This document shows, in pieces, positions 42,301-54,700 of a stretch of 64,000 bases of DNA. Location: NCBI GenBank assembly GCA_037349105.1, contig JAYJMM010000022.1, forward strand, positions 558,001 to 622,000, written 5' to 3'. Each line of letters starts with the position of its first letter. Position 1 is the stretch's first letter. This DNA is from Limnomonas spitsbergensis. Its lineage: Eukaryota > Chlorophyta > Chlorophyceae > Chlamydomonadales. A program made the translations under genes and the position numbers. The notes below the pieces were generated by a model. The model did not search any database, had not been told where the DNA came from, and saw nothing but the letters and a program-made list of their open reading frames with translations.

Positions 42301-45300
42301 TGGTCCATCATCGCACCGTCAGGAACCCAGCTGGCAGAGGTGTATCCAAGCAAGGCACTGGGAGGGGAACCGCTGGCAGCAGTAGAGACCTGGTCCATCA
42401 TCGCACCGTCAGGAGCCCAGCTGGCAGAGGTGTATCCAAGCAAGGCACTGGGAGGGGAACCGCTGGCAGCAGTAGAGACCTGGTCCATCATCGCACCGTC
42501 AGGAGCCCAGCTGGAAGAGGTGTGTCCAAGCAAGGCACTGGGAGGGGAACCGCTGGCAGCAGTAGAGACCTGGTCCATCATTGCACTGTCAGGGGCCCAG
42601 CTGGCAGAGGTGTGTCCAAGCAAGGCGCTGGGAGGGGAACCGCTGGCAGCAGTAGAGACCTGGTACATCATCGCATTGTCAGGAGCCCAGCTGGCAGAGG
42701 TGTGTCCAAGCAAGGCGCTGGGAGGGGAACCGCTGGCAGCAGTAGAGACCTGGTCCATCATCGCACCGTCAGCAGCCCAGCTGGCAGAGGTGTATCCAAG
42801 CAAGGCACTGGGAGGGGAACCGCTGGCAGCAGTAGAGACCTGGTCCATCATCGCACCGTCAGGAGCCCAGCTGGAAGAGGTGTGTCCAAGCAAGGCACTG
42901 GGAGGGGAACCGCTGGCAGCAGTAGAGACCTGGTCCATCATTGCACTGTCAGGGGCCCAGCTGGCAGAGGTGTGTCCAAGCAAGGCGCTGGGAGGGGAAC
43001 CGCTGGCAGCAGTAGAGACCTGGTACATCATCGCATTGTCAGGAGCCCAGCTGGCAGAGGTGTGTCCAAGCAAGGCGCTGGGAGGGGAACCGCTGGCAGC
43101 AGTAGAGACCTGGTCCATCATCGCACCGTCAGGAGCCCAGCTGGCAGAGGTGTATCCAAGCAAGGCACTGGGAGGGGAACCGCTGGCAGCAGTAGAGACC
43201 TGGTCCATCATCGCATTGTCAGTAGCCCAGCTGGCAGAGGTGTGTCCAAGCAAGGCACTGGGAGAGGAACCGCTGGCAGCAGTAGAGACCTGGTACATCA
43301 TCGCACCGTCAGGAGCCCAGCTGGAAGAGGTGTGTCCAAGCAAGGCACTGGGAGGGGAACCGCTGGCAGCAGTAGAGACCTGGTACATCATCGCACCGTC
43401 AGGGGCCCAGCTGGCAGAGGTGTATCCAAGCAAGGCACTGGGAGGGGAACCGCTGGCAGCAGTAGAGACCTGGTACATCATCGCACCGTCAGGAGCCCAG
43501 CTGGCAGGCAGTGACGCGAACCCAGCTGCTGACGAGCATGTAGCCGTGGCGCTGGGAGCAGCCGCTGCTGCTGCTGCGTTCTTCCCGATCTCCATGCAGG
43601 TAACCGAGGCACTGGAAGCAGCTGCTGCTGCTGCGTTCTCCTCGACCTCCATGTAGGCGACGATGTTCAGGAGGATCCTCTCAACCTCGGCCATGGTGGG
43701 CCGCTGGCTGGCCTCTGTCTCGTTGCAGTGGTTGATAAGGTCGGTGATGTCGCTGGCCGCCCGGGGACCGAATGTAGCCAGCCTTGTCTGGTCCATGTTC
43801 AGGGGCGGTGCCATGCCACCTTTAATCTCCTGCTCGATGCGCTCCCATGCCATCTCTTCTGACAGAAGTGGATCTGCTGCCATGTACTCTGACGCTATGT
43901 CGAAGAATGGCACGGTTTGGCCATTGATGATGGCAACTATGGTCCGACCCAGGGCCAAAACATCGGCCGCTCCTGACACCTGCATGAACAAGGGTGCAAC
44001 GTATAAACACAGTTTGAATAGTTGTATGGGATTTCAAACACAACGAGGTGATTTAAAGATTACGTTGCCGGTGTTGCAGCCCATAATGCAGCCAACTGTC
44101 AGTAATATTGCCACGGTCTGAATCCGATTTGGCAGCCTGCTGATTATTGTGCACTTTCTTGGTCATTGTCTGCACCTAGCTACATACGAGGGCTTGATCC
44201 TTTACTCCCCCGGGGATAATTGCATGCCTGACAGGTCACTCTAGTCACACACTGAGCCTGGCTGCTGGAACAGAGGCTCACCAGTCCGTCCAAGAAGCAC
44301 TCAGTTGCCATGTTGAAGAGTGTCCCATATGCTGGGCCGTGTGTGGTTCCGTCCGGGTCGGCGAGCCTCGACATCCCGGCGTCAGCAATCTGAAAGGTGA
44401 AGGATTTGAAATGAATGATTAGTGCGGTTAGGGTATAAGGTAAAGGGTCGTTAGGGTTCTGGGACTACCAGGGTGACAAACAGACATCCTCTTTACAGGA
44501 AGTTTGAAACAGAACAATCCTTGGATCCCAAAATATATTTTCTGGCATGTGGGTTCTAGGTATGCTTGAAACAACGAACAAGCGGGGGGATTCTTTCATT
44601 TAAGATAAGAAATCTCTAGTCTGCATACCCCACTATTATTTGTGCCCTCCCCAGTCACAATTGAGCTACATCACAGCGTTAAGGGGCGGGGAGGAGACTG
44701 CGGGTGCAACAAGCACTTCTGCTTGGCCAACTGGTCGTGCGCTGGTCAAGTTTTGGTCCCCATCCACCCACTGGTGCTTGGCGGTCCCAGTATGGCCCAG
44801 GTAGTTCAGCACAAAATAAACTAAGAGTGGTGCACCGGTGCACAATGTAGGGGCCACTGGCCTATCCTGGTCTGTCTAGGGGGGCCTGGCAAGATCCAGC
44901 TGGAACGCGCTTTGAAATGGACAGAAACAATTTGGATGAAGTGCTCCCCACTTTGCTGTCTAGGTTCAATCACCTTCACGACCTCCTCGACCAATGTCCC
45001 ATCTGCTGCGAGCACCAAGCGGACCAGGAAGTTTTGCATCTTGACGTCCAGGTGCAGGTAGCCGCTCTCGTTGTACTCCCTGAGGGCCGTGACAGCCTTG
45101 CAGAGCAACCGCATGCATTCCAGCGTCCCGCACGTTGGATCGTGGACGAAGTCTTCGAGGCTTCCGTCCATGATCTCCATAAGATATCCCAAGATTGGGG
45201 AATCAGGTCCAGGCAGGCCAGCATCATCATCATACACCACGCCTTGGATCGCCACCACGAAGGCGCCTCTGGCCCCTCTGGCTCCGCGGGCGTGCAGCAG

Positions 45301-46206
45301 CTTAGAGATCTCATGCTGGATCAGATGCTCATGACCGGCCTGCACACAAGCAAGCAGGGAAAGACAGGGAGGGAGGGTGAGGCTTCGATACTGGCTCCAT
45401 AGCAACAGCCGGGGGGAGGGTAGGTGCGGTGCATGAGGACCGCGAGTCTCAACTGAAACACCCAAGCCATGTAATTATTGCACGGCGCACTGTAAGATAA
45501 CCGCAGCCTTGTTATTCTACGGCTATCAATCCATGTACACAATCAATTCTTCATGAGTCGGCCTGGGGACAGAGAGGCCTGGGGATATGGAGCTACCCAT
45601 TACACGCATTGAGAGAAGTGCATTGCCTTATCTCAGCCAGGATTCGAGTACAGGCATGGCAGGGACTGAGGGATACTATTTTGTATGCCCATAAAACGAT
45701 TGTATCTATCGCTTTAAAGCACATGGCCCATGGGGTGACTAAGGAGGATAGTGTCCGTCAAGGCAACCCGCCCCGTCCCCTGCTGCAGGGTTCACTGCTC
45801 CATTATTCATTGTGGTTCATCACTAATATCGTCAGTGGGCCACTCACCAGAGCTATCTTCAGCATATACGCATCCCCGTCGAGAATCACCCGGAGGACCC
45901 CTGCATGGCCACTTGTTGCAATGGACACCACGTCTCCAGCCGCTTCAGCTGCGAAGATGGCGCTGACTGGGAAATATCTCATTGCAGCATGCGGCCTCAA
46001 CACAGCTTCCAGGTTCGACTCTGCCTCCCTCTGTCGAAAACTCTCAATGGACTGCCTCGCCGCAGCAAGCGCATCGCCCTCCTGGGTGAGAAGATGCTGA
46101 GCTCTACTCAGTGCTGCCTCAGCATCCTCCGCCTGAACCAGGGTCTTGGTGTGCCGATCCCTCAGCAAGGAGATTTCCTTTCTGAGCTCTGCGACCAAGA
46201 GGTGTC
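39375..46206 (-). CDS. protein kinase K1 with giant tandem-repeat C-terminal tail
   Basis: Four phase-0-joined exons are seen: 46206-45848, 45339-44974, 44389-44282 and 43979-39375 (TGA/TAG-type stop at the left end). Exon 1 encodes a coiled-coil-like stretch (VAELRKEISLLRDR), then a glycine-rich loop and VAIK-like lysine (SGHAGVLRV, AYMLKIAL). Exon 2 has the catalytic loop YLHLDVKMQNFLV (HxDxKxxN with Leu instead of Arg). Exon 3 has ADAG in place of DFG. Exon 4 has DVLALGRTI and ASQRPTM, which match subdomains IX and XI. The usual APE motif reads ATE. The rest of exon 4, about 1,400 residues, is repeats: about thirty 30-residue units (SWAPDGAMMDQVSTAASGSP...) and about twelve 26-residue units (ASVPAASPDGARLDEASLAD...). 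Further 5' exons are likely. Whether it is active is unclear, given the changed DFG/APE motifs. Confidence 0.75.
39740..40740 (-). repeat. 78-bp in-frame tandem array in K1, about 12-13 units
   Basis: Each unit encodes 26 residues of the form LADGWSLAGASVPAASPDGA followed by RLDEAS. The left units (39745-40190) are nearly identical, while the right ones (40200-40740) are more varied. This suggests recent expansion at the 3' end of the gene. Confidence 0.92.
40790..43505 (-). repeat. 90-bp in-frame tandem array in K1, about 30 units
   Basis: Each 90-bp unit encodes 30 residues with SWAPDGAMM, QVSTAASGSPPSALLG and HTSA. Units differ at only a few positions (for example GTGTGTCC or GTGTATCC, GCACTG or GCGCTG). 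The rare variant ATCCCACCGTC recurs exactly 810 bp apart (41411 and 42221), so nine-unit blocks were copied together. Confidence 0.92.
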
Positions 46207-46392
46207 CTGCAGCATGACAGCAGCAGCATGGTAATTTCAGTTGCAGTCATGAGCCGAACCTTAATTGGCTGCGTCTCCAATGTGGGGGTCAGTGAGATGG
46301 TGTCACACTGCAACCACCACTGTATAGCAGTATCAAACAACTTATTTAAATTACATTTCAGTCCTCAGTGATTCAGGAGGTGTGCGCTGACT

Positions 46393-47520
46393 ATGGCACT
46401 CAAAGGCAAGGCTTCATCATCACCTGTCCACCACAGTATAGGTCAGTGCACTTCAGCTACACTTCACCTACATAACGGATATCTGCTGTGGGGGCAAGGT
46501 GAAGCCAGTCCTAATGTCTGGGCAATTTGCAGTAGGCCAATCAAGGTTTGGTCCCCATTGGCCAACCTCCCTGAACATGGCCTGACCCATACTAACATAC
46601 ACACTGCTTTCCACGCCCTCTCTCCCGTATTACGCCTACAGCCCCCCCACCTCTCACCAGCATCTGTCATTGCCCCAGATTGGGAGGGAGTACGGGGCGT
46701 GGTAGATTCAGCGCCTGAGGCCCCTGCATGCAACATGAACAATTTATCAGTCAGTACCAGGCCACCCAACCTCAGCCTGGATCCAAACATGGAGACCGAC
46801 ACAGTAAAGACTCCTCAGAGGAGATGTTTCCTCAGTCATGAACCGATGTGCCTGCTCTTAGTGCCACGCCCAGATCACATGCAAAGCAGCCTGAGATGGC
46901 GAGGCTGGTCCAGACTGCTCAACAGACACATGACCAACACCCAGTTCTGCTTAGGGCCAGATTAAGACTTCACAACAGCTGGGTACTATTTACTGCCACA
47001 AGCACGTGCATCTTTGATCCCTGAATCTGTGTCTCACATATAGAACAGGATCCACACTACCGGTACCTACCGGCAAATGGAAGAACACATATTCTGTGAT
47101 ATAACCAGTACTTATTTTATAAATCAATTGACTCCCCCATGGGCCTTACCGGGCCACACCACACGAACACAACAAGCAAGCATGGCCAGGAACAGAGCCT
47201 TAATCGGCCGCAGACACAATGTGATGGGTCAGTCATATGGCACACACCTCTCATCCCTCCATCCATGTCCTTGGTGAAGGCCTGGCTGCCACTTCCGCCA
47301 CAGTCACACCACCCAGCCACACAGGCCAGGCAGCTGCCGCCATCCATGTCATTGGTGAAGGGCTGGCTGCCACTTTCGCCACAGTCACACCACCCAGCCA
47401 CACAGGCCAGGCAGCTGCCGCCACCAGCTCTGAACTGCGATGCAAGGCAGTGGCTGCTGCCTCCTGGAAGGCTTGAGTTGGCACCGCTAGGCAGTGTGGC
47501 AGGATATGCCGCACAGAAAC
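46393..47520 (-). pseudogene. 3'-end remnant of a third kinase-type gene copy
   Basis: 46480-47150 parallels the 3' flank of K2 (47745-48770): CTCTCACCAGCA, GGGAGGGAGTACG, GGATCCANAC(A/T)TGGAGA-type strings, and ACACATATTCTGTG followed by the gene end. The minus-strand frame ending at 47117 (GPVRPMGESIDL) matches the K2 terminus WLIGESVNVK. A 27-codon repeat is found upstream of it, but no kinase exons. It is what is left of another duplicated unit between K1 and K2. Confidence 0.5.
47260..47422 (-). repeat. 81-bp tandem duplication (two units) in the third-copy remnant
   Basis: CATCCATGTCNTTGGTGAAG begins at 47260 and 47341. The unit length is a multiple of three, as in the K1 and K2 tails. 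Confidence 0.8.
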
Positions 47521-48359
47521 CTCCTACGGCGGGTGGAACGGCAGAACAAATGAGTTCTTAACTGATATCAGTTACTGGACATATCCTAGGTTATGCAACC
47601 AACCGGGCTCCTTATTGCCGCAAGTTACACCAGCGGTGACAAACAGCAAGTTAGTTTCATCACATTTCAGCACTCAGGAGTCATAAGATGTGCGGCAACC
47701 GTTCTGACACTCAAAGGCAAGGCACTGTGAGGCAAGGTTCAGCCAGCCCTAATGCTTGAACAACTGGAGGCAGGTCATTCAAGTAAGGTTTGGTCCCCAT
47801 TGGCCAGAAATGGCCACCCGGAGACCCCTGAAGATGGTCTGGCCCAAACTTGTATGAATAGTGCTGTCCACATCCCTCTGCCCGGCATTATATATGTCTA
47901 CAGCCCCCCCCTCCTCTCACCAGCAGCCTCCATGATCTCAGATGGGCAGGGAGTACGATGTTTGGTAGAGCAGGCGCCTGAGGAAATGCAGCATGAACAC
48001 GTGTCAGGAGTCAGTATTAGGCCAGCAACCCTAAGCCCAGAACCCAACATAGAGAGTGACACAGCAGGTGATCCTAGGAGAAGACTCATCATCAGTTATT
48101 GACCGAGGCGCCTGCTGTTAGGGTCACGCCCATACACACACAAAGCAGCCTGAGGCAGCAAAGCTGGTCCATGAGGCTGCACACCAGAGAGGCAGACACA
48201 TGACCAGCGCCCCGTTCTGCTTTGGGCTGCGTTAGGACGCCATAGCCACTGGATATTAGCTACTGCCATAATTGAATCATGGACATGCCTAGCCAGAGCT
48301 TCGCACTGTCTAAAGTGTTTGAAGGGACAAGATTGCATTATGTAAAGGGCATGCCTTAA

Positions 48360-48620
48360 TTTACATGTTGGGGTTTAGGGGAGCTTGTGGAAATTTAGGG
48401 TTCAGCTTAAACGGAGATTGTGACAATCTAGAGTGCAGGGTTTGGGGGCGCGTGTGAAAAATAAAAAATGGAGTAGCTGGTGAACATTTGTGATAAAAGG
48501 TGTAGGGGGGCTTGTAAATATTTTAGTTAAGGGTTAAGGGGAACTTGTAGAATGTTGGTTTCAGGGTTAAGGAGAAGTTCTGAAAATTTAGGATTCAGGG
48601 TTTTGGGTACTTGTCCACAA
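48360..48620 (+). repeat. degenerate TTTAGGG-like repeat
   Basis: Four to five loose units of about 50 bases contain TTTAGGGTTCAGG or GGTTTAGGGG and then a CTTGT(G/A)(G/A)A(A/T)(A/T)T string. They resemble degenerate plant-type telomere motifs, but the long unit suggests an ordinary minisatellite. Confidence 0.5.
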
Positions 48621-48726
48621 GCAAATTCCAGCCCTTCATCCTCGCCTCAATAATATAACAGGATTCACACCCGCCCAGAAACCACCGATATAATGAAATA
48701 CACATATTCTGTGTCTGACAGAAATA

Positions 48727-51700
48727 TTATTTTACATTAACTGACTCACCTATGAGCCATTCCCACCCGTCCGCTGTCTGAGTTTCAGTACCAGCAATCA
48801 CCCAGCTAGCAGCAGCAGAGCCGCAGAGAGCTGAAGCCTCAGCAGGTGCCCAGCTAGCAGGAGCAGAGGTGCCGAGAGCTGAGGCCTCAGCAGGTGCCCA
48901 GCTGGCAGGAGCAGAGGTGCCGTGAGTTGAGGCCTCAGCAGGTGCCCAGCTGGCAGGAGCAGAGGTGCCGAGAGCTGAGGCATCAGCAGGTGCCCAGCTA
49001 GCAGCAGCAGAGTCGCAGAGAGCTGAAGCCTCAGCAGGTGCCCAGCTGGCGGGAGCAGAGGTGCCGTGAGTTGAGGCCTCAGCAGGTGCCCAGCTGGCAG
49101 GAGCAAATGTGCTGAGAGCTGAGGCCTCAGCAGGTGCCCAGCTGGCAGGAGCAGAGGTGCCGTGAGCTGAGGCCGCAGCAGGTGCCCAGCTGGCGGGAGC
49201 AGAGGTGCCGAGAGCTGAGGCATCAGCAGGTGCCCAGCTAGCAGCAGGAGAGTCGCAGAGAGCTGAAGCCTCAGCAGGTGCCCAGCTAGCAGGAGCAGAG
49301 GTGCCGAGAGCTGAGGCCTCAGTAGGTGCCCAGCTGGCAAGAGCAGAGGTGCCGAGAGCTGAGGCCTCAGCAGGTGCCCAGCTGGCAGGAGCAGAGGTGC
49401 CGAGAGCTGAGGCCTCAGCAGGTGCCCAGCTGGCAGGAGAAGATGTGCCGAGAGCTGAGGCCTCAGCAGGTGCCCAGCTAGCAGGAGCAGAGGTGTCGTG
49501 AGCTGATGCCTCAGCAGGTGCCCAGCTGGCAGGAGCAGAGGTGCCGAGAGCTGAGGCATCAGCAGGTGCCCAGCTAGCAGCAGCAGAGTCGCAGAGAGCT
49601 GAAGCCTCAGCAGGTGCCCAGCTAGCAGGAGCAGAGGTGCCGAGAGCTGAGGCCTCAGTAGGTGCCCAGCTGGCAAGAGCAGAGGTGCCGAGAGCTGAGG
49701 CCTCAGCAGGTGCCCAGCTGGCAGGAGCAGAGGTGCCGAGAGCTGAGGCCTCAGCAGGTGCCCAGCTGGCAGGAGAAGATGTGCCGAGAGCTGAGGCCTC
49801 AGCAGGTGCCCAGCTAGCAGGAGCAGAGGTGTCGTGAGCTGATGCCTCAGCAGGTGCCCAGCTGGCAGGAGCAGAGGTGCCGAGAGCTGTGGCCTCAGCA
49901 GGTGCCCAGCTGGCAGGAGCAGAGGTGCTGTGAGCTAAGGCCTCAGCAGGTACCCAGCTGGCAGGAGCAGAGGTGCCGTGAGTTGAGGCCTCAGCAGGTG
50001 CCCAGCTGACAGGAGCAGAGGTGCCGAGAGCTGAGGCCTCAGCAGGTGCCAAGCTGGCAGGAGAAGATGTGCTGAGAGCTGAGGCCTCAGCAGGTGCCCA
50101 GCTGGTGAGAGCAGAGGTGCCGTGAGTTGAGGCATCAGCAGGTGCCCAGCTGGCAGGAGCAGAGGTGCCGAGAGCTGAGGCCTCAGTAGGTGCCCAGCTG
50201 GCAGGAGCAGAGGTGCCGAGAGCTGTGGCCTCAGCAGGTGCCCAGCTGGCAGGAGCATAGGTGCCGAGAGCTGAGGCCTCAGCAGGTGCCAGGCTGGTGG
50301 CAGGAGCAGAGGTGCCGTGAGTTGAGGCCTCAACAGGTGCCCAGCTAGCAGCAGCAGAAGTGCCAAGAGCTGAGGCCTCAGCAGGTGCCCAGCTGGCAGG
50401 AGCAGAGGTGCCGAGAGCTGAGGCCGCAGCAGGTGCCCAGCTGGCAGGAGCAAATATGCTGAGAGCTGAGGCCTCAGCAGGTGCCAAGCTGGCAGGAGCA
50501 GAGGTGCCGTGAGTTGAGGTCTCAGCAGGTGCCCAGCTGGCAGGGGCAGAAAAGCCGAGAGCTGAGGCCTCAGCAGGTGCCCAGCTGGCAGGAGCAGAGT
50601 CGCCGCGAGCTGAAGCCTCAGCAGGTGCCCAGCTAGCAGGAGCAGAGGTGCCGAGAGCTGAGGCCTCAGTAGGTGCCCAGCTGGCAAGAGCAGAGGTGCC
50701 GAGAGCTGAGGCCTCAGCAGGTGCCCAGCTGGCAGGAGCAGAGGTGCCGAGAGCTGAGGCCTCAGCAGGTGCCCAGCTGGCAGGAGAAGATGTGCCGAGA
50801 GCTGAGGCCTCAGCAGGTGCCCAGCTAGCAGGAGCAGAGGTGTCGTGAGCTGATGCCTCAGCAGGTGCCCAGCTGGCAGGAGCAGAGGTGCCGAGAGCTG
50901 AGGCATCAGCAGGTGCCCAGCTAGCAGCAGCAGAGTCGCAGAGAGCTGAAGCCTCAGCAGGTGCCCAGCTAGCAGGAGCAGAGGTGCCGAGAGCTGAGGC
51001 CTCAGTAGGTGCCCAGCTGGCAAGAGCAGAGGTGCCGAGAGCTGAGGCCTCAGCAGGTGCCCAGCTGGCAGGAGCAGAGGTGCCGAGAGCTGAGGCCTCA
51101 GCAGGTGCCCAGCTGGCAGGAGAAGATGTGCCGAGAGCTGAGGCCTCAGCAGGTGCCCAGCTAGCAGGAGCAGAGGTGTCGTGAGCTGATGCCTCAGCAG
51201 GTGCCCAGCTGGCAGGAGCAGAGGTGCCGAGAGCTGTGGCCTCAGCAGGTGCCCAGCTGGCAGGAGCAGAGGTGCTGTGAGCTAAGGCCTCAGCAGGTAC
51301 CCAGCTGGCAGGAGCAGAGGTGCCGTGAGTTGAGGCCTCAGCAGGTGCCCAGCTGACAGGAGCAGAGGTGCCGAGAGCTGAGGCCTCAGCAGGTGCCAAG
51401 CTGGCAGGAGAAGATGTGCTGAGAGCTGAGGCCTCAGCAGGTGCCCAGCTGGTGAGAGCAGAGGTGCCGTGAGTTGAGGCATCAGCAGGTGCCCAGCTGG
51501 CAGGAGCAGAGGTGCCGAGAGCTGAGGCCTCAGTAGGTGCCCAGCTGGCAGGAGCAGAGGTGCCGAGAGCTGTGGCCTCAGCAGGTGCCCAGCTGGCAGG
51601 AGCATAGGTGCCGAGAGCTGAGGCCTCAGCAGGTGCCAGGCTGGTGGCAGGAGCAGAGGTGCCGTGAGTTGAGGCCTCAACAGGTGCCCAGCTAGCAGCA

Positions 51701-54700
51701 GCAGAAGTGCCAAGAGCTGAGGCCTCAGCAGGTGCCCAGCTGGCAGGAGCAGAGGTGCCGAGAGCTGAGGCCGCAGCAGGTGCCCAGCTGGCAGGAGCAA
51801 ATATGCTGAGAGCTGAGGCCTCAGCAGGTGCCAAGCTGGCAGGAGCAGAGGTGCCGTGAGTTGAGGTCTCAGCAGGTGCCCAGCTGGCAGGGGCAGAAAA
51901 GCCGAGAGCTGAGGCCTCAGCAGGTGCCCAGCTGGCAGGAGCAGAGTCGCCGCGAGCTGAGGCCTCAGCAGGGGCCCAGCTGGCAGGAGCAGAGGTGCTG
52001 AGAGCTGAGGCCTCAGCAGGGGCCCTGGTGGCAGGAGCAGAGGTGCTGTGAGCTGAGGCCTCAGCAGGTGCCCAGCGGGTAGGAGCAGAGGTGCCGTGAG
52101 TTGAGGCCTCAGCAGGTGCCCAGCTGGCAGGAGCAGAAGTGCCGAGAGCTGAGGCTTCAGCAGGTGCCCAGCTGGCAGGAGCAGAAGTGCCGAGAGCTGA
52201 GGCCGCAGCAGGTGCCCAGCTGGCAGGAGCAAATGTGCTGAGAGCTGAGGCCTCAGTAGGTGCCAAGCTGGCAGGAGCCAATGTGCTGAGAGTTGAGGCC
52301 TCAGCAGGTGCCCAGCTGGCAGGGGCAGAAATGCCGAGAGCTGAGGCCTCAGCAGGTGCCCAGCTGGCAGGAGCAGAAGTGCCGAGAGCTGTAGCCGCAG
52401 GAGGTGCCCAGCTGGCAGCAGCAGAGCCGCAGAGAGCTGAAGCCTCAGCAGGTGCCCAGCTAGCAGGAGCAGAGGTGCTGAGAGCTGAGGCCTCAGCAGG
52501 TGCCCAGCTGGCAGGAGCAGAGGTGCCGTGAGTTGAGGCCTCAGCAGGTGCCCAGCGGGTAGGAGCAGAGGTGCCGTGAGTTGAGGCATCAGCAGGTGCC
52601 CAGCTGGCAGGAGCAGAGGTGCCGAGAGCTGAGGCCTCAGTAGGTGCCCAGCTGGCAGGAGCAGAGGTGCCGAGAGCTGTGGCCTCAGCAGGTGCCCAGC
52701 TGGCAGGAGCATAGGTGCCGAGAGCTGAGGCCTCAGCAGGTGCCAGGCTGGTGGCAGGAGCAGAGGTGCCGTGAGTTGAGGCCTCAACAGGTGCCCAGCT
52801 AGCAGCAGCAGAAGTGCCAAGAGCTGAGGCCTCAGCAGGTGCCCAGCTGGCAGGAGCAGAGGTGCCGAGAGCTGAGGCCGCAGCAGGTGCCCAGCTGGCA
52901 GGAGCAAATATGCTGAGAGCTGAGGCCTCAGCAGGTGCCAAGCTGGCAGGAGCAGAGGTGCCGTGAGTTGAGGTCTCAGCAGGTGCCCAGCTGGCAGGGG
53001 CAGAAAAGCCGAGAGCTGAGGCCTCAGCAGGTGCCCAGCTGGCAGGAGCAGAGTCGCCGCGAGCTGAAGCCTCAGCAGGTGCCCAGCTAGCAGGAGCAGA
53101 GGTGCCGAGAGCTGAGGCCTCAGTAGGTGCCCAGCTGGCAGGAGCAGAGGTGCCGAGAGCTGAGGCCTCAGCAGGTGCCCAGCTGGCAGGAGCAGAGGTG
53201 CCGAGAGCTGAGGCCTCAGCAGGTGCCCAGCTGGCAGGAGAAGATGTGCCGAGAGCTGAGGCCTCAGCAGGTGCCCAGCTAGCAGGAGCAGAGGTGTCGT
53301 GAGCTGATGCCTCAGCAGGTGCCCAGCTGGCAGGAGCAGAGGTGCCGAGAGCTGAGGCATCAGCAGGTGCCCAGCTAGCAGCAGCAGAGTCGCAGAGAGC
53401 TGAAGCCTCAGCAGGTGCCCAGCTAGCAGGAGCAGAGGTGCCGAGAGCTGAGGCCTCAGTAGGTGCCCAGCTGGCAAGAGCAGAGGTGCCGAGAGCTGAG
53501 GCCTCAGCAGGTGCCCAGCTGGCAGGAGCAGAGGTGCCGAGAGCTGAGGCCTCAGCAGGTGCCCAGCTGGCAGGAGAAGATGTGCCGAGAGCTGAGGCCT
53601 CAGCAGGTGCCCAGCTAGCAGGAGCAGAGGTGTCGTGAGCTGATGCCTCAGCAGGTGCCCAGCTGGCAGGAGCAGAGGTGCCGAGAGCTGTGGCCTCAGC
53701 AGGTGCCCAGCTGGCAGGAGCAGAGGTGCTGTGAGCTAAGGCCTCAGCAGGTACCCAGCTGGCAGGAGCAGAGGTGCCGTGAGTTGAGGCCTCAGCAGGT
53801 GCCCAGCTGACAGGAGCAGAGGTGCCGAGAGCTGAGGCCTCAGCAGGTGCCAAGCTGGCAGGAGAAGATGTGCTGAGAGCTGAGGCCTCAGCAGGTGCCC
53901 AGCTGGTGAGAGCAGAGGTGCCGTGAGTTGAGGCATCAGCAGGTGCCCAGCTGGCAGGAGCAGAGGTGCCGAGAGCTGAGGCCTCAGTAGGTGCCCAGCT
54001 GGCAGGAGCAGAGGTGCCGAGAGCTGTGGCCTCAGCAGGTGCCCAGCTGGCAGGAGCATAGGTGCCGAGAGCTGAGGCCTCAGCAGGTGCCAGGCTGGTG
54101 GCAGGAGCAGAGGTGCCGTGAGTTGAGGCCTCAACAGGTGCCCAGCTAGCAGCAGCAGAAGTGCCAAGAGCTGAGGCCTCAGCAGGTGCCCAGCTGGCAG
54201 GAGCAGAGGTGCCGAGAGCTGAGGCCGCAGCAGGTGCCCAGCTGGCAGGAGCAAATATGCTGAGAGCTGAGGCCTCAGCAGGTGCCAAGCTGGCAGGAGC
54301 AGAGGTGCCGTGAGTTGAGGTCTCAGCAGGTGCCCAGCTGGCAGGGGCAGAAAAGCCGAGAGCTGAGGCCTCAGCAGGTGCCCAGCTGGCAGGAGCAGAG
54401 TCGCCGCGAGCTGAGGCCTCAGCAGGGGCCCAGCTGGCAGGAGCAGAGGTGCTGAGAGCTGAGGCCTCAGCAGGGGCCCTGGTGGCAGGAGCAGAGGTGC
54501 TGTGAGCTGAGGCCTCAGCAGGTGCCCAGCGGGTAGGAGCAGAGGTGCCGTGAGTTGAGGCCTCAGCAGGTGCCCAGCTGGCAGGAGCAGAAGTGCCGAG
54601 AGCTGAGGCTTCAGCAGGTGCCCAGCTGGCAGGAGCAGAAGTGCCGAGAGCTGAGGCCGCAGCAGGTGCCCAGCTGGCAGGAGCAAATGTGCTGAGAGCT

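Noticed and set aside
40790..43505. CRISPR-like array because of regular 90-bp spacing
   Set aside because: There are no repeat-plus-unique-spacer pairs. The whole unit is repeated and coding, and the DNA is eukaryotic.
40303..43656. Plus-strand open frame of 1,117 codons opposite kinase K1, and an 870-codon one in another frame
   Set aside because: They exist only because the 90-bp unit is stop-free in these frames. The minus-strand frame continues from a recognisable kinase domain and is the real gene.
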